Positions 23,644-25,118 of a DNA stretch of 25,118 nt are shown here, one piece after another (the stretch's first letter is position 1; every line of letters begins with the position of its first letter). The position numbers were made by a program, and so were the translations under genes. Origin of the DNA: Thiotrichaceae bacterium UBA4486. GTDB taxonomy: Bacteria; Pseudomonadota; Gammaproteobacteria; Eutrophobiales; Eutrophobiaceae. The notes below the pieces were generated by a model. That model was given only the letters and a program-made list of their open reading frames with translations. It had not been told where the DNA came from and did not search any database. The stretch covers positions 1 through 25,118 of the forward strand of contig DGNS01000016.1 of assembly GCA_002389045.1 (NCBI GenBank), given 5' to 3'.

Positions 23644-25005
23644 ATGGGATTAAGTATCGTCATTCTGGCAGCGGGGCAGGGCACGCGCATGAAGTCCGAA
23701 CTGCCGAAAGTGCTGCATAAACTGGCCGGCAGGACGCTGCTGCAACATGTTCATGACACCGCTGAACACCTGCAGGCGAGGGATATCTATGTAGTTTACG
23801 GTTATGGCGGTGAGCAGGTCAGGGAGACCTGCGCGGATCTGTTTGTCAACTGGATCGAGCAAGAGCAGCAACTGGGGACCGGGCACGCCGTGCAGCAGGT
23901 GATTGACGATATTCCCGATACCGATGATGTATTGATCCTGTACGGGGATGTACCGCTGATTACCGCAGCAACGTTGCAACGGTTGATTGAGTCGGGCCGC
24001 GAGAGCGGTTTCGGGCTGCTCACGGTGGAGATGGAAAACCCGGCAGGATATGGCCGTATCATTCGGGACGGCAGCGGCGGCATCGTCAGGATCGTCGAGC
24101 AGAAAGACGCCACCGCTGAAGAGCTGGACATACGCGAGGTGAATACCGGCATCATGCTGGTCAGGGCCGATCTGCTGAAACGCTGGCTTGCCAGCCTCGA
24201 TAACAATAATGCCCAGGGCGAATTTTATCTTACCGATATCATCGAGCAGGCGGTGAACGACGGCATCGGGATCATACCGGAGCATCCGGAATCGCTGGTC
24301 GAAGTCAGTGGCATCAACAGCCGTTTACAACTGGCGGACATGGAGCGCTATTACCAGTTGGTACAGGCGCACCAGGTCATGCGTCAGGGGGTAACGCTGG
24401 CGGATCCGGCCCGTTTTGATGTGCGCGGTTCACTGCAAACCGGCCAGGACGTGGAGATTGATATCAACGTGATTCTCGAAGGCGAGGTAACACTGGGTAA
24501 CCGGGTCAGGGTTGGTGCCAACACGATAATTCGTGATTCGAACATCATGGATGGAGTGACCATTCTGCCGAACTGCGTGATCGAGGAATCGGTCATCGGT
24601 GCAGGTTCACGGGTCGGACCCTTCGCGCGCATCCGCCCGGATACGGCGCTGGAGAGTAACGTCCACGTGGGCAATTTTGTTGAAATCAAGAAAAGCCTGG
24701 TGGCCCGTGGCGCCAAGATCAATCATCTCAGCTACATCGGTGACAGCGAGGTGGGTATCAATGTCAACATCGGTGCCGGCACTATCACCTGCAACTATGA
24801 CGGCGCCAATAAACATAAAACCATTATTGGTGACAACGTCTTCGTCGGCTCGGATTGCCAGTTCATCGCCCCGGTCAAAATCGGAGCGGAGGCGACCATC
24901 GCCGCCGGCACCACGGTGACCGAGGATGTGGAACCCAGGGACCTGGTGCTCAGTCGCGTCAGGCAATTCGCGGTGAAAGGCTGGCGGCGGCCGGAGAAGG
25001 GATGA
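23644..25005 (+). CDS. glmU: bifunctional UDP-GlcNAc pyrophosphorylase / glucosamine-1-phosphate acetyltransferase
   Basis: The 453-residue cytoplasmic enzyme makes UDP-GlcNAc, the precursor of peptidoglycan and lipopolysaccharide. Residues 1-228 are the uridyltransferase with LAAGQGTRMKSELPKVL (8-24), GTGHAV (78-83), YGDVPL (99-104, metal Asp101) and NTGIM. Residues 250-453 form the left-handed beta-helix acetyltransferase, including RIRPDTALESNVHVGNFVEIKKS, NHLSYIGDSEVG and GAGTITCNYDGANKHKT. The length is close to E. coli GlmU (456). It starts 6 nt after the glycosyltransferase stop, so the two are likely cotranscribed. Heptad array 5 starts 2 nt after its stop codon. Confidence 0.96.
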   Translation: MGLSIVILAAGQGTRMKSELPKVLHKLAGRTLLQHVHDTAEHLQARDIYVVYGYGGEQVRETCADLFVNWIEQEQQLGTGHAVQQVIDDIPDTDDVLILYGDVPLITAATLQRLIESGRESGFGLLTVEMENPAGYGRIIRDGSGGIVRIVEQKDATAEELDIREVNTGIMLVRADLLKRWLASLDNNNAQGEFYLTDIIEQAVNDGIGIIPEHPESLVEVSGINSRLQLADMERYYQLVQAHQVMRQGVTLADPARFDVRGSLQTGQDVEIDINVILEGEVTLGNRVRVGANTIIRDSNIMDGVTILPNCVIEESVIGAGSRVGPFARIRPDTALESNVHVGNFVEIKKSLVARGAKINHLSYIGDSEVGINVNIGAGTITCNYDGANKHKTIIGDNVFVGSDCQFIAPVKIGAEATIAAGTTVTEDVEPRDLVLSRVRQFAVKGWRRPEKG

Positions 25006-25006
25006 G

Positions 25007-25118
25007 TGAACAGTCTACAGTGGGCAGTGAACAGTGGGCAGGGAACAGTGGGCAGGGAACAGGGAACAGGGAACAGGGAACAGTGAACAGTGAACGGTGA
25101 ACGGTGAGCAGTGAGCGG
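25007..25118 (+). repeat. heptad (NNNNCAG) tandem array 5, runs off the window
   Basis: Sixteen consecutive 7-nt units fill the sequence from 2 nt after the glmU stop to the last base of the window, so the array is probably longer. The trinucleotide is CAG in 13 units and CGG in three. Prefixes are tgaa, tcta, tggg, ggaa and tgag, with ggaaCAG repeated four times in a row (25056-25083). There is no register slip. No coding potential is seen. Confidence 0.9.

Overview
The window reads as chromosomal DNA from a gammaproteobacterium. The best evidence is the gene order mnmG-rsmG-parA-parB-atpIBEFHAGDC-(glycosyltransferase)-glmU, which is typical of that class near the replication origin, together with proteins that track the E. 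coli versions closely (AtpA, AtpD, MnmG, GlmU). No species can be named. Non-ATG starts are frequent: GTG or TTG is the best available start for the M20 peptidase, the gamma-carbonic anhydrase, the GMC oxidoreductase, mnmG, rsmG and atpI.

Layout. On the minus strand, 165-1669 holds an ABC-2 type exporter (ATPase plus permease, GldA/GldF-like) with a probable terminator and REP-like intergenic repeats beyond it. Also on the minus strand, 1878-4200 holds an M20 dipeptidase-like gene followed by a 3-hydroxyisobutyrate-dehydrogenase-family gene. From 4318 onward everything is on the plus strand: a small lipoprotein and a lipoprotein cytochrome c that share a motif, a gamma-carbonic anhydrase, an autotransporter-type outer-membrane barrel, a Tat-exported small subunit plus an iron-sulfur GMC oxidoreductase, and spermidine synthase. 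These are followed by the housekeeping block: tRNA modification (mnmG), 16S rRNA methylation (rsmG), chromosome partition (parAB), the full nine-gene F1Fo ATP synthase operon with a good promoter before atpI, a GT2-GtrA glycosyltransferase, and glmU.

The most unusual content is not a protein. Five intergenic spacers carry tandem arrays of a degenerate 7-base unit, mostly NNNNCAG, in strict 7-nt register (5419-5559, 10555-10723, about 19395-19432, 20291-20353, and 25007 to the window end). Three begin within about 1-2 bases of an upstream stop codon. One supplies the last codons and stop codon of speE and also the only plausible start codons of mnmG. Two bracket atpG in opposite orientations, and the first of these leaves atpG with no visible Shine-Dalgarno sequence. 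Other, unrelated repeat families sit at 20-123 and 22256-22461. I read the heptad arrays as an expanding intergenic repeat family, comparable in form to the heptameric STRR repeats of cyanobacteria, that reshapes gene ends and translation starts. Any function beyond that is open.
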